From contig NZ_CAACUY010000018.1 in assembly GCF_900659615.1 (NCBI RefSeq), positions 1 to 64,000 on the forward strand: a stretch of 64,000 nt of DNA, in the 5' to 3' direction. This document shows positions 36,938 to 44,808 of the stretch, in pieces; positions within the stretch are counted from its first letter, which is position 1, and every line of letters begins with the position of its first letter. The notes beneath the pieces were generated by a model. That model searched no databases, had not been told where the DNA came from, and worked only from the letters and a program-made list of their open reading frames with translations. Origin of the DNA: Actinomadura fibrosa. GTDB taxonomy: Bacteria; Actinomycetota; Actinomycetes; Streptosporangiales; Streptosporangiaceae. The translations under genes and the position numbers were made by a program.

Positions 36938-37657
36938 TCACCCCTGGGTGCCGAACGTGCTCAGCGGGCCGCTGTAGCGCTTGGGCGGCGGGGGCGCGAA
37001 TTCACCGCGGTCACTCGTCTTCAGCCCGAGCGCGATCAGCGACTCGGCCAGCTTGGTCGCCGCCGACACCCCGTCGACGACCGGGACGCGCAGCTCGGCG
37101 GAGAACTCCGCGCAGAATCCGGCCATCCCGGCGCAGCCGAGGACGAGCACGTCGCAGCCGTCGCTCTCGGCGGCCCGCGCGCAGGCTTCGAACAGCGGCT
37201 TGCGCGCGGCCTCCACCTCCAGCACGGGGACGTCGCAGGCGTGGAATCCGGAGCACGCCCGCTCGAACCCGTACCGGTGGACCAGGTCGCGGGCCCGCCC
37301 GATCGTCCGCGACAGCGTGGTGACGACGCTGAAACTGCGCCCGAGCAGGGTCGCGGTGTGCATGGCGGCCTCGGCGATCCCGATGACGGGCCCGTCGGCG
37401 ATCTCGCGCGCCGCGTCCAGCCCGGGGTCGCCGAAGCAGGCGATGACATAGCCGTCGTAACCGCCGCGCCGGATCTCGGCGAGCACGCCCGGCACCGCGA
37501 GGGCCTCGTCGTAGTGGCTCTCGATCGACTCGGGCCCCATCGCGTTGCCCACGGCGTCCACGACCGTTCCGGCCGCCGCCACCGCTCGGGCGGTCCGGCC
37601 GATCAGGCCGGTCATCGCCCGGGCGGTGTTGGGGTTGATGACCAGGAGCCGGGTCAT
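36938..37657 (-). CDS. Asp/Glu/hydantoin racemase family protein
   Basis: The 239-residue protein starts MTRLLVINPNTARAMTGLIG, the usual LLVINPNT opening of hydantoin and allantoin racemases. The two catalytic Cys lie in DGYVIACFGDPGLDAAREIA (near residue 74) and CDVLVLGCAGMAGF (near residue 175). It would interconvert stereoisomers of a 5-substituted hydantoin or allantoin by two-base proton transfer. The start overlaps the stop of the NCS1 permease by four bases. With the permease and the divergent XRE-cupin regulator it forms an import-and-use module, with no hydantoinase in the window. Confidence 0.85.
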   Translation of the reverse strand: MTRLLVINPNTARAMTGLIGRTARAVAAAGTVVDAVGNAMGPESIESHYDEALAVPGVLAEIRRGGYDGYVIACFGDPGLDAAREIADGPVIGIAEAAMHTATLLGRSFSVVTTLSRTIGRARDLVHRYGFERACSGFHACDVPVLEVEAARKPLFEACARAAESDGCDVLVLGCAGMAGFCAEFSAELRVPVVDGVSAATKLAESLIALGLKTSDRGEFAPPPPKRYSGPLSTFGTQG

Positions 37658-39129
37658 TCCGCGATCAGAGGCTTTCTGCGCTCGAAGGAAAGCAGGGCGA
37701 GGAACCCGATCCCGCAGCCGATGAACCAGCTGTAATTGGTGATCCAGGTGCTGTCGTAGGAGGTGATGTCGAGGTCCAGCAGGGCCTTGGGGACCAGGAC
37801 CGAGGCCACCGAGAAGACGCCCGCCACGACCGTCGCCCAGATGGCGTTCGGGTTGTAGCCCTTGTGGAAGTAGTACTTGCCTTCCGGGCTCATCGTGAAC
37901 AGGGCGTCGACGTCGACCCGCTGCTTGGCGACCAGGTAATAGCCAGCGATCAGCACCCCGAACAGCGGGCCGATGAGCGCGCCGAGGACGCCGAGGGTGT
38001 AGTGGATCGCATCGGGGTTGGAGTACCAGTTCCATGGCGTGAGCAGGACCGAGCCGACGGCCGCGATCATCCCGCCCATCCGCCAGCTGATCTTCTGCGG
38101 GCTGACGTTGGAGAAGTCGAAGGCGGGAGAGATGAAGTTGGCGACGATGTTGATGCCGACCGTCGCGATGACGAAGGTCAGGCCGCCGAGCAGGACCGCG
38201 AAGGTCGTGTCGATCTTCTGGACGGTCTCGATCGGGTCGGTCGAGAGCGCGCCGAACACCGGGACCGTCGCCGAGGCCGTGATGACGGTGAGGATCGAGA
38301 AGAACAGGAAGTTGACCGGCAGCCCGAGCAGGTTCCCGCGCTTGACCGCCTTGAAGGACTTGCCGTACCGGGAGAAGTCGCCGAAGTTCAGCATCGGCCC
38401 GCAGAAGTAGGACACGACCAGCGCGATCGCGCTCAGCATCGTGGTCACCGAGTGCCTGAAGTCAAGCGACTTGCCCTCGGACAGATTGAGGCTGATGTTG
38501 CTCCAACCGGCCTTGCTCACCAGGTAGACGCAGAGCACGAGCATGACGACGTAGACCGCGGGACCGGCCCAGTCGATGAAGCGCTTGATCGCCTCCATGC
38601 CCCTCCAGAACACCATCGCCTGGGCGACCCACAGCAGCGTGAAGGCCAGATAGCCCAGCAGGGACAGGCCGAGGAACCTGGTGTCGTTGAGGTCCGCGCT
38701 CGACGGCCAGAACTTGAGGAACATGATGATGAGCGACTGCGACGCGAGATAGGTCTGGACGCCGTACCAGGCGATCGCGATCAGCCCGCGGATGATGGCC
38801 GGGACGTTGGCCCCGAGCACCCCGAAGAACGCCCGGTTGATGACGGGGAAGGGCACCCCGGTGACCTGCGAGGGCTTGGCGACCAGGTTGCAGAAGAACT
38901 GGACGATGACGATGCCCACCAGCAGCGAGACGAGGACCTGCCAGCTCGCCAGGCCGAAGGCGAACAGGCTTCCCGCGGTGACATAGCCGCCGACGCTGTG
39001 AACGTCGGACATCCAGAAGGCGAAGATGTTGTAGGACGACCAGCTCTGCTTCTCCAGCGGAGCGAGGTCCTGGTTGGTGAGGCGGGGATCGTAGTCGGGT
39101 CTGATCGACGGGGCCGTCTCGACGGACAT
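37654..39129 (-). CDS. NCS1-family nucleobase/hydantoin:cation symporter
   Basis: The 491-residue membrane protein has about 12 helices and NCS1 marks: TNQDLAPLEKQSWSSYNIFA at the N-terminus (the NxDLxP element), FWMSDVHSVGGYVTAGSLFA in helix 1, and SYFCGPMLNFGDFSRYGKSF in the middle, which resembles the substrate and sodium region of Mhp1-like carriers. Likely cargo is a hydantoin, allantoin or purine/pyrimidine base. The start at 39129 is supported by GAGGGAAGC upstream. It is the first gene of the two-gene operon. Confidence 0.88.
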   Translation of the reverse strand: MSVETAPSIRPDYDPRLTNQDLAPLEKQSWSSYNIFAFWMSDVHSVGGYVTAGSLFAFGLASWQVLVSLLVGIVIVQFFCNLVAKPSQVTGVPFPVINRAFFGVLGANVPAIIRGLIAIAWYGVQTYLASQSLIIMFLKFWPSSADLNDTRFLGLSLLGYLAFTLLWVAQAMVFWRGMEAIKRFIDWAGPAVYVVMLVLCVYLVSKAGWSNISLNLSEGKSLDFRHSVTTMLSAIALVVSYFCGPMLNFGDFSRYGKSFKAVKRGNLLGLPVNFLFFSILTVITASATVPVFGALSTDPIETVQKIDTTFAVLLGGLTFVIATVGINIVANFISPAFDFSNVSPQKISWRMGGMIAAVGSVLLTPWNWYSNPDAIHYTLGVLGALIGPLFGVLIAGYYLVAKQRVDVDALFTMSPEGKYYFHKGYNPNAIWATVVAGVFSVASVLVPKALLDLDITSYDSTWITNYSWFIGCGIGFLALLSFERRKPLIAE

Positions 39130-39172
39130 GCTGCTTCCCTCGGGTATGGTGCGCGACGCACGCGGGGTGCAG

Positions 39173-39196
39173 CCCGTGAAGTCATCACTTAACGGG
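39173..39196. promoter_or_regulatory. Inverted repeat between permease and XRE-cupin genes
   Basis: Arms CCCGTGAAGT and ACTTAACGGG match at 9 of 10 positions around CATC, centred 44 bases before the permease start. It is a good candidate operator for the divergent regulator. Confidence 0.6.
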
Positions 39197-39252
39197 TAGC
39201 GTGAATGTATGTCTGGACACCTGGCTCGTGATTTCACCGGAGTAACATTCCT

Positions 39253-39843
39253 GTGACGAACCGAGACATCGACATGCTCACCAGTGAGGCCCTCGGCGCC
39301 CGTCTTCGTGAACTGCGCGAACAGTCCGGCCGCTCGCTGCGCGCACTGTCCCGCGAACTGGGCATCTCCCCGAGCGCCGTCTCGCAGATCGAGCGCGGCG
39401 CGATGCGGCCCTCGGTCAGCCGACTGATCGCCTATGTGACGGCACTGGGCGTCCCGCTGGCCGCCGTTTTCGAAACCGGCCACGAGAAGCCGGTCGAGGG
39501 ACCGCAGGGCATCGCCGTCCGCCGGTCCTGGGAGGTCGCGCCAATCCTGCTGGGCGGCGGGGTCACCTTCCGCCGACTGTCACCGATCCAGACCCCCGGC
39601 GTCGAGTTCTTCGAGTCGATCTATCCGCCGGGCGCGGAGTCCAACGCCCACGGCCGGCTGCTGCGGCACGTGGGCTACGAGGTCGGGACCGTCACCGAGG
39701 GCGAGCTCACCATCGAGTTCGAGCGCGAGGTGGTGACCCTGTCGGTCGATGACTCGATCACCTTCCCCTGCGACCGTCCCCACAGCATCAGCAACCGCTC
39801 GGCCGCCCCGGCCGTCGCGACATGGCTGATCGTCCATCCCTGA
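39253..39843 (+). CDS. XRE-family regulator with C-terminal cupin domain
   Basis: The 196-residue protein has an N-terminal XRE HTH (ARLRELREQSGRSLRALSRE, LGISPSAVSQIERGAMRPSV) and a C-terminal cupin (ESIYPPGAESNAHGRLLRHV, YEVGTVTEGELTIEFEREVV, ITFPCDRPHSISNRSAAPAV), the usual layout for sensors of small metabolites. GTG at 39253 or ATG at 39274 may start it. Divergent from the permease-racemase operon across an inverted repeat, it is probably the operon's regulator. Confidence 0.85.
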   Translation: MTNRDIDMLTSEALGARLRELREQSGRSLRALSRELGISPSAVSQIERGAMRPSVSRLIAYVTALGVPLAAVFETGHEKPVEGPQGIAVRRSWEVAPILLGGGVTFRRLSPIQTPGVEFFESIYPPGAESNAHGRLLRHVGYEVGTVTEGELTIEFEREVVTLSVDDSITFPCDRPHSISNRSAAPAVATWLIVHP

Positions 39844-40067
39844 CCATCAGATTGGGTTGCCTCCTTTCCGGGCGTGGCGTGAAAGACCCTCCCAAATCCG
39901 CGGCGAGACTCGTGAACTCGCGTGACCAACTGCCGCGTGTTTTCGCCGCGCCCGATTGGAGGATGGCGGCTTCGTCCCGTCGCACGACGCGACCGAGCCA
40001 CCCATTTGCTTCACAGACGGACCAGAGCCATCCCCGGTCACGAGTGGTCGGTTGGCCAGCACCACGA

Positions 40068-40145
40068 TGACCCTGGCGGCTCGTTGTCGGCTCGGCGGTG
40101 TTGTGGGGTTCGAGTCCCTCCACTGCTCCACCCGACCCGCCGTCC
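40068..40145 (+). other. Third arm motif with tRNA-like 3' end
   Basis: GGCGGCTCG-TTG-TCGGCTCG at 40075 repeats the arm pair of the attP-like modules and is followed at once by GTGGGGTTCGAGTCC and a CTCCACC end, like a tRNA T arm and acceptor strand. It may be a decayed attachment end of a related element. The tRNA identity cannot be given. Confidence 0.4.
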
Positions 40146-40149
40146 ACAC

Positions 40150-40410
40150 CAGCGACGCCGGATCCTCTCCGATCGACCCGGCCCGCAGCGCAGCGTTCAA
40201 CGTCGGACGCAATGTCGCCCGGGTCCGGCTCTACGGCGCCGCCGTCAGCGAGCGCTCCCTCTGCTCGTGGTCGTGAACGATCGGGGCCAGCATCTGCTTC
40301 ACATGCCCGACCGTCACCTCCGGCACCAGCAGATCACCCAGCAACGGCGTCAGATAGCGACGCAGCGCCCTCGGCCCCGCGCGCGGGTAGATGTGCGGCG
40401 TGCCAGGGAA
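40150..40410 (-). pseudogene. Integrase N-terminal (SAM-like) domain relic
   Basis: The minus-strand frame reads RALRRYLTPLLGDLLVPEVT, VGHVKQMLAPIVHDHEQRER, SLTAAP, a TAG, then TRATLRPTLNAALRAGSIGE and DPAS. This is the core-binding domain of actinomycete phage-type integrases up to the usual ENPA motif. The catalytic domain is absent, and the third arm-like motif follows. Confidence 0.65.
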
Positions 40411-40835
40411 TCCCCGGGGTGAGGTGCAGGCTCGTTGTCAGCCAGCCCAGCGATCCAGGATGACGGTGCCTGGATTCCCGCCGCGCCAATCGCCAGCACC
40501 TCAGCCGGACCCGACAGCCGGTCCCGGCGGCGCGGCTGGTCGAACTGCACGGCACGCCCTCGGCGTCCATGGCGCTGAGCATCCCCGCTGAACGATCCTC
40601 ACGTCCGTGCGCGATCTCCCGGGCGATGACGGCCGCTCGGGATGCAGGGGCGCGCATACCCTCTCCCATTTCCGTCGCTGGCCTGGCCGCCGCGATCGAT
40701 GCCGAGGGCGACGGCACCGCGATGGCCGACGTCCGCCACTGGCTGGTCACCAACCGGGCATGAACCGCCCCGGCGTTCGACCGGTCCGTGCGGGCTCGGG
40801 CCGGTCGAACGGCGGTGTCGGTGCCGGGTGTGGGG
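40411..40835. other. Intergenic, no supported gene
   Basis: Overlapping frames on both strands show no family pattern. Only a short plus-strand tail (AIDAEGDGTAMADVRHWL) looks protein-like. It is probably degraded sequence between the integrase relic and the secreted-protein gene. Confidence 0.35.
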
Positions 40836-41519
40836 TCAGGTGGTGGTGCGGGTGATGGTGACGGCCGGGTCCAGCTTGAAGTCGCCGGTGAGGGTGAGGG
40901 TGTCGCCTGCCTTGACGGTGCTCGCGAAGCAGCCGGCGGTGACAGTGCGGACGGTGCCGCTGGTGAGCTTGAGGGTGTGGGTGCTGTTGGTGTAGGTCGC
41001 GGCGAACTTGTTGAGGTGGATGCTGCAGTCGGGGGTGCTGAACGCCACTGTGATCGGGATGCCGTCGGTGTTGGCGGCGGTGAGGGCGGTGGTGCCGGTG
41101 GTGGCGTTGTAGCCGGTCGCGGTGTAGCCGATGGTCCCGAAGGCGGGCGTGCCGCCGAAGAAGCTGCTTCGCGTGCCTTGGGCGTCCACGCATGTGCCGA
41201 CCACGTTGTTGGTGTTGACGACGACCGGAGTGGCGGCAGTGGACGTCAGCTTGGGAATCCAGCCGTACTGCCCGGCGCCGGCGCAGCTGAACAAGGTCGT
41301 GCCGGCCGCCGTGCGCAGTGTCACGTCGGCGGTGCTCTTGAAGGCGGTGTCGGCGGTGGTGGTGACGCGCCACGTGCTGGTGGCGGCGTGCGCAGCCGGT
41401 GCGGCCAGCGCCAGGGGCACGGCGGCCGCAGCGACGGCGACCGGCAGGGCGCGGCGTGCGAGAAAGCGGCGCGGGGACTGCGGGGACGTGGCGCCTGAGG
41501 GCGAGGAAGTGGAGGGCAT
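40836..41519 (-). CDS. Secreted protein, unknown
   Basis: The 227-residue product has a twin-arginine-like N-region (PRRFLARRALPVAVAAAAVP) and signal cleavage after AHA (PAAHAATSTW). The mature protein of about 180 residues is rich in Thr, Ala and Gly, beta-stranded, with four Cys that can pair (TLFSCAGAGQ, VVGTCVDAQG, TPDCSIHL, TAGCFAS). It resembles small secreted beta-sandwich proteins common in Actinomadura-like genomes. The function is unknown. Its start is supported by GGAGGCTTC upstream. Confidence 0.75.
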   Translation of the reverse strand: MPSTSSPSGATSPQSPRRFLARRALPVAVAAAAVPLALAAPAAHAATSTWRVTTTADTAFKSTADVTLRTAAGTTLFSCAGAGQYGWIPKLTSTAATPVVVNTNNVVGTCVDAQGTRSSFFGGTPAFGTIGYTATGYNATTGTTALTAANTDGIPITVAFSTPDCSIHLNKFAATYTNSTHTLKLTSGTVRTVTAGCFASTVKAGDTLTLTGDFKLDPAVTITRTTT

Positions 41520-41600
41520 GGGGGTGAAGCCTCCTTCTGTCCGCTCGACGTCTCCGGACATTCCGAAGTGCAACAAGCAGACCGGGTCACGGTGAGACGA

Positions 41601-41881
41601 TCATGGGTCAAGGATCAAAAGCCGGAGCCCGGCATCGTGCGCCGCGCCGCCGGACATTTCGAGCACGGCAACCTGCCGGAGATTCGGTGAGTTCACCTCA
41701 TTGAGGGCTCCCATATCCGACTTGACGAAGTCGGAGCACCGCTCGGCGCCGGCGGGGAGGTTGGTCACGACCGGCGCGCCGGCCGACGCACCGGGGGCCG
41801 CGTTGGCGGGGACTGCCGATAACGCGAGCGCGGAGGCGATGACCGGTCCGGCCGCTGTCGCGGTAGAAGCAGTCTCCTCAT
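41601..41881 (-). pseudogene. Small secreted protein, frameshift in signal peptide
   Basis: A strong ribosome site (GGAAGGAGG) precedes an ATG at 41881 that gives MRRLLL and then leaves the frame. The adjacent frame continues perfectly as the rest of a signal peptide (TATAAGPVIASALALSAVPA, then NAAPG) and a mature peptide of about 65 residues with one Cys (GAERCSDFVKSDMGALNEV). One missing base at about codon 6 explains this. Either the gene is newly broken or the read has an indel. Its mature part is unknown. Confidence 0.55.
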
Positions 41882-41982
41882 GCGAAGCCCTCCTTCCTGT
41901 TCGTAGCCCCACAGGGCCGGACCAGTCGAGGATTGCAAGATCCATCCGGTTCATCGACAGCTGCTGACTTTATGATCATCAA

Positions 41983-42954
41983 ATGTCGCTTGTTGAAGTC
42001 GGGGAGATGGAGACGTTCCTGGTCCTGGCCGAGGAGTTGCACTTCGGGCGGACGGCTCAGCGCCGTCATGTCACGCCGCAGCGAATCAGCCAGCTCATCC
42101 AGACGCTCGAACGGCGCCTCGGGGGTGCGCTGTTCGAACGCAGCAGCCGCCGAGTCGAGCTCACCGATCTCGGCAGGCAGTTGTACGCCGACCTACAGCC
42201 GCACTACCAGGGGGTCCGCGACGCGCTGCAACGTGCCGCCGCTACCGCACGCGGTGTCAGCGGCACGCTGCGAGCGGGCTATGTCAACGCGCTGTGGGGG
42301 CGACTCTTCGTTGAGGCCGCGGACGCACTGCACACGACGCATCCCGGCGCCCGGATCGTCGTGGTGGAGCTCAGGGGCGGGGACGCGCTGCAGCCGCTGC
42401 ACAGCGGCGATGTCGACGTCATGTGCGCGAGTTACCCTGCCCACGAACCAGGCGTCACTGCCGGACCGGTCCTGCTGCGGGAAGATCCGATGCTGGTCAT
42501 CAGCGTCGACCACCCGTTCGCCGCCCGCGCCAGCGTCTCGCTGGCGGATCTGGCGACCGTACCGCTACTGAGCACGCCCACCATGCCGGCCGACTGGACG
42601 CTGTCCCGCTGTCCCCGCACCACCCCGAGCGGCGACCCGATTCCGAGCGGACCAGCAGTGACCTCGGTGCACCAGGCACTCGCCGTCATCTCCCTTGGCC
42701 ACGGGGCCTTCATCTTCGGCGACCAGACCATGTCCTATCACCGCCATCCCACGCTCGCGACCACGCCGGTGAGCGACTGCCCGCCACTGGAGTGGGGCTT
42801 GGTTTACCGGGACGGCACTCGAACACCACTACTCGACGCTTTCGCTCAGGTCGTGGGAAATCTGGCGCACGATCAAACACAAGGCGCAGCAGTTGACCAG
42901 TTGTCTGGTAGCGCGAAGGCCCCGCGGTCAGCGGCGCCACCGACAAGCCGCTGA
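41983..42954 (+). CDS. LysR-family transcriptional regulator
   Basis: The 323-residue protein has an N-terminal winged HTH (METFLVLAEELHFGRTAQRR, VTPQRISQLIQTLERRLGGA, LFERSSRRVELTDLGRQLYA) and a periplasmic-binding-like effector domain (GTLRAGYVNALWGRLFVEAA). The start could be 41983 or the ATG at 42007, just before the HTH. It is divergent from the small secreted protein gene. The target is unknown. Its stop lies within a terminator hairpin. Confidence 0.85.
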   Translation: MSLVEVGEMETFLVLAEELHFGRTAQRRHVTPQRISQLIQTLERRLGGALFERSSRRVELTDLGRQLYADLQPHYQGVRDALQRAAATARGVSGTLRAGYVNALWGRLFVEAADALHTTHPGARIVVVELRGGDALQPLHSGDVDVMCASYPAHEPGVTAGPVLLREDPMLVISVDHPFAARASVSLADLATVPLLSTPTMPADWTLSRCPRTTPSGDPIPSGPAVTSVHQALAVISLGHGAFIFGDQTMSYHRHPTLATTPVSDCPPLEWGLVYRDGTRTPLLDAFAQVVGNLAHDQTQGAAVDQLSGSAKAPRSAAPPTSR

Positions 42955-42959
42955 CCGCG
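42923..42959 (+). terminator. Hairpin terminator overlapping the LysR stop
   Basis: A 13-bp perfect stem (CGCGGTCAGCGGC with its complement) and an 11-base loop. The stop codon of the LysR gene lies in the right arm. Confidence 0.7.
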
Positions 42960-43210
42960 CCGGGCTACAGGCGTCGGTGTTGGCGCGGCGTTCGCCCTCA
43001 TAGGTGTCCACGATTTGCTGGGTGCCGCCGTCGAGAGGGACGCCGCTATCGCGGTCGCGCTGGCGAGCTTCGGTCGCCGATCCGAAGGGTGGCGTCGCTG
43101 TCAACAGCCGTCCTCGCTGCTGGGGGCGAGGGCGTCAGGGCGTGCCCTCGGTGGGGTCCGTCCTGACGCCCTCGGGCAGCCGGTCCGAGTTTTCGCGCGC
43201 CACTTCCTGG

Positions 43211-44725
43211 TCAGCCGACTGCGAAGTCCTGGTTGGTACCGGGGGCGTTCTTGCACGGCCATTGGTCGAGTTGCTGGCCGAGGTTGCCACCGGCGCCGTA
43301 GACGTCCAGGCACAGGCCGCTGTTCTTGTTCTGGAACTCGTAGGAGCCGTCCGACTGCTGGATGGGCAGCCACATGGTGTTGGCGGCGCCGTTGCGCGTC
43401 TGCTGAACGATGTCGGGAGTGCCGGCGGTGGTGGAACTGTTGGCCACGGCTACGACCAGGCCGGAATTCTGGGCCTGGAGTTCGCCGTAGCCGCCGGAGC
43501 CGGGAAGGAACTGGAACTGCTGGTTGGTCTGGCCGTTGCACGTCCACTGGTCGATCGCCGCGCCCGATGCGCCGGTAGCGCCGTACACGTCCAGGCACAG
43601 ACCGTCGTTGGCGACGGTGAGCCGGTGGTAACCGCTCGGATAGCCGCCCCCCGTGCCTCCCGTTCCGTAACCGGCGGCGGTGATGCTGGCCTGCACCGCG
43701 TTCTCGGTGGCGTCGGACGGATAGCCCGAGGTCATCACACCCTCATAGAAGGTGCCGGCGGAACCGATACTGTTGTCGCCGCCTGTGCCGAGGATGATGG
43801 CACCCTGTTTGCGCATCGGGTTATAGCCCGCGACGTTCGGACGGGGTCCGCTGTAGAAGGTGGAAAGGCCACCGGACTGGGCGTTGCCGGCCCGGATGGA
43901 CCACAGGTTCGGGCCGCCCTTGATGATGGCGGTGAGATACCGATGGTTGACGGTCGGATCATTGGCGTTGTAACCGGCGTTCACGCCGGAGTACAGGCCG
44001 TTCTCCAGATCGGCCATGACCCAGGGGCCGTTGCCGGTGCCGTAACCCCAGACCCTGATGTTGCCGAAGTAGATGGCCTCCATCGTGCCGTTGCCGTCGT
44101 CCCGGCTGTCGGTCTCGGCGTTTCCGTAGTCGAAGCAGCAACCGCCGTTGTAATGGGTGCCGTCGAAAATCGCGTACATGCCTTCGGGGTTGTCTCCGGT
44201 CGCGACGCCCGAAGTGCGGTTGTTGCGGTAGCCCGTGCCGGGAGCGACGTAGACGCCGTAGGCCTTGTGGCCGTTGAGGACGGTGGGCGCCGCGGTCGCG
44301 TCGGCGAGGTTGTCGTATCCGCCCGGAGCCGGGCCGCGGAACCCTCCGGGAGGCGCCTGGGTCAGGTGATTGCCGCGGCCCGACTGATCGTAGATGACGG
44401 TGATCAGGCAGGTCGTGCCGGAGCAGAAAGAATCCTGCGCGGCCGCGTCGGCGACACCGCCCGGGCTCAGCACCCCGATATCCCGAGTCGAATTGTCGGA
44501 GGAGCGCCGCACCTGGTAGAGCGAGCCGTTGTAGGAGGCGAACAATGCACGGGTCGTGCTGTGCGCGGCCACGCACGGTGTACCGGCGGCGGCGTAGATG
44601 TCGCAGGGCTGCGACGCCGCCGCATGGCTCACCGGGACGCCCAGTCCGAACATGGCCGTCACTGTGGCCGTCAGAATCGCGACGATGAATCGGGCCCGCC
44701 GACGACCCGTTTGGGGTGGCAACAC
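43211..44725 (-). CDS. Secreted GH54 alpha-L-arabinofuranosidase with ricin-type lectin
   Basis: The 504-residue protein starts at a GTG behind AGAGGAGG and has a signal peptide (AILTATVTAMFGLGVPVSHA). The catalytic domain follows the GH54 pattern: QPCDIYAAAGTPCVAAHSTT at the mature N-terminus, TCLITVIYDQSGRGNHLTQA, NGGCCFDYGNAETDSRDDGN, and GNGTMEAIYFGN with the likely nucleophile Glu. Fungal members carry an arabinose-binding module. Here the C-terminal 140 residues form a ricin-type beta-trefoil (LCLDVYGATGASGAAIDQWT, LCLDVYGAGGNLGQQLDQWP). It should release arabinose from arabinan or arabinogalactan outside the cell. Confidence 0.87.
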   Translation of the reverse strand: MLPPQTGRRRARFIVAILTATVTAMFGLGVPVSHAAASQPCDIYAAAGTPCVAAHSTTRALFASYNGSLYQVRRSSDNSTRDIGVLSPGGVADAAAQDSFCSGTTCLITVIYDQSGRGNHLTQAPPGGFRGPAPGGYDNLADATAAPTVLNGHKAYGVYVAPGTGYRNNRTSGVATGDNPEGMYAIFDGTHYNGGCCFDYGNAETDSRDDGNGTMEAIYFGNIRVWGYGTGNGPWVMADLENGLYSGVNAGYNANDPTVNHRYLTAIIKGGPNLWSIRAGNAQSGGLSTFYSGPRPNVAGYNPMRKQGAIILGTGGDNSIGSAGTFYEGVMTSGYPSDATENAVQASITAAGYGTGGTGGGYPSGYHRLTVANDGLCLDVYGATGASGAAIDQWTCNGQTNQQFQFLPGSGGYGELQAQNSGLVVAVANSSTTAGTPDIVQQTRNGAANTMWLPIQQSDGSYEFQNKNSGLCLDVYGAGGNLGQQLDQWPCKNAPGTNQDFAVG

Positions 44726-44808
44726 AAGAACCTCCTCTTGTGACGGATGCCGAGAGATCGGGCGTTGGGAGTGGCTGCCTCAGCCGCCAGGCACGGTCGC
44801 GGCGCGGC

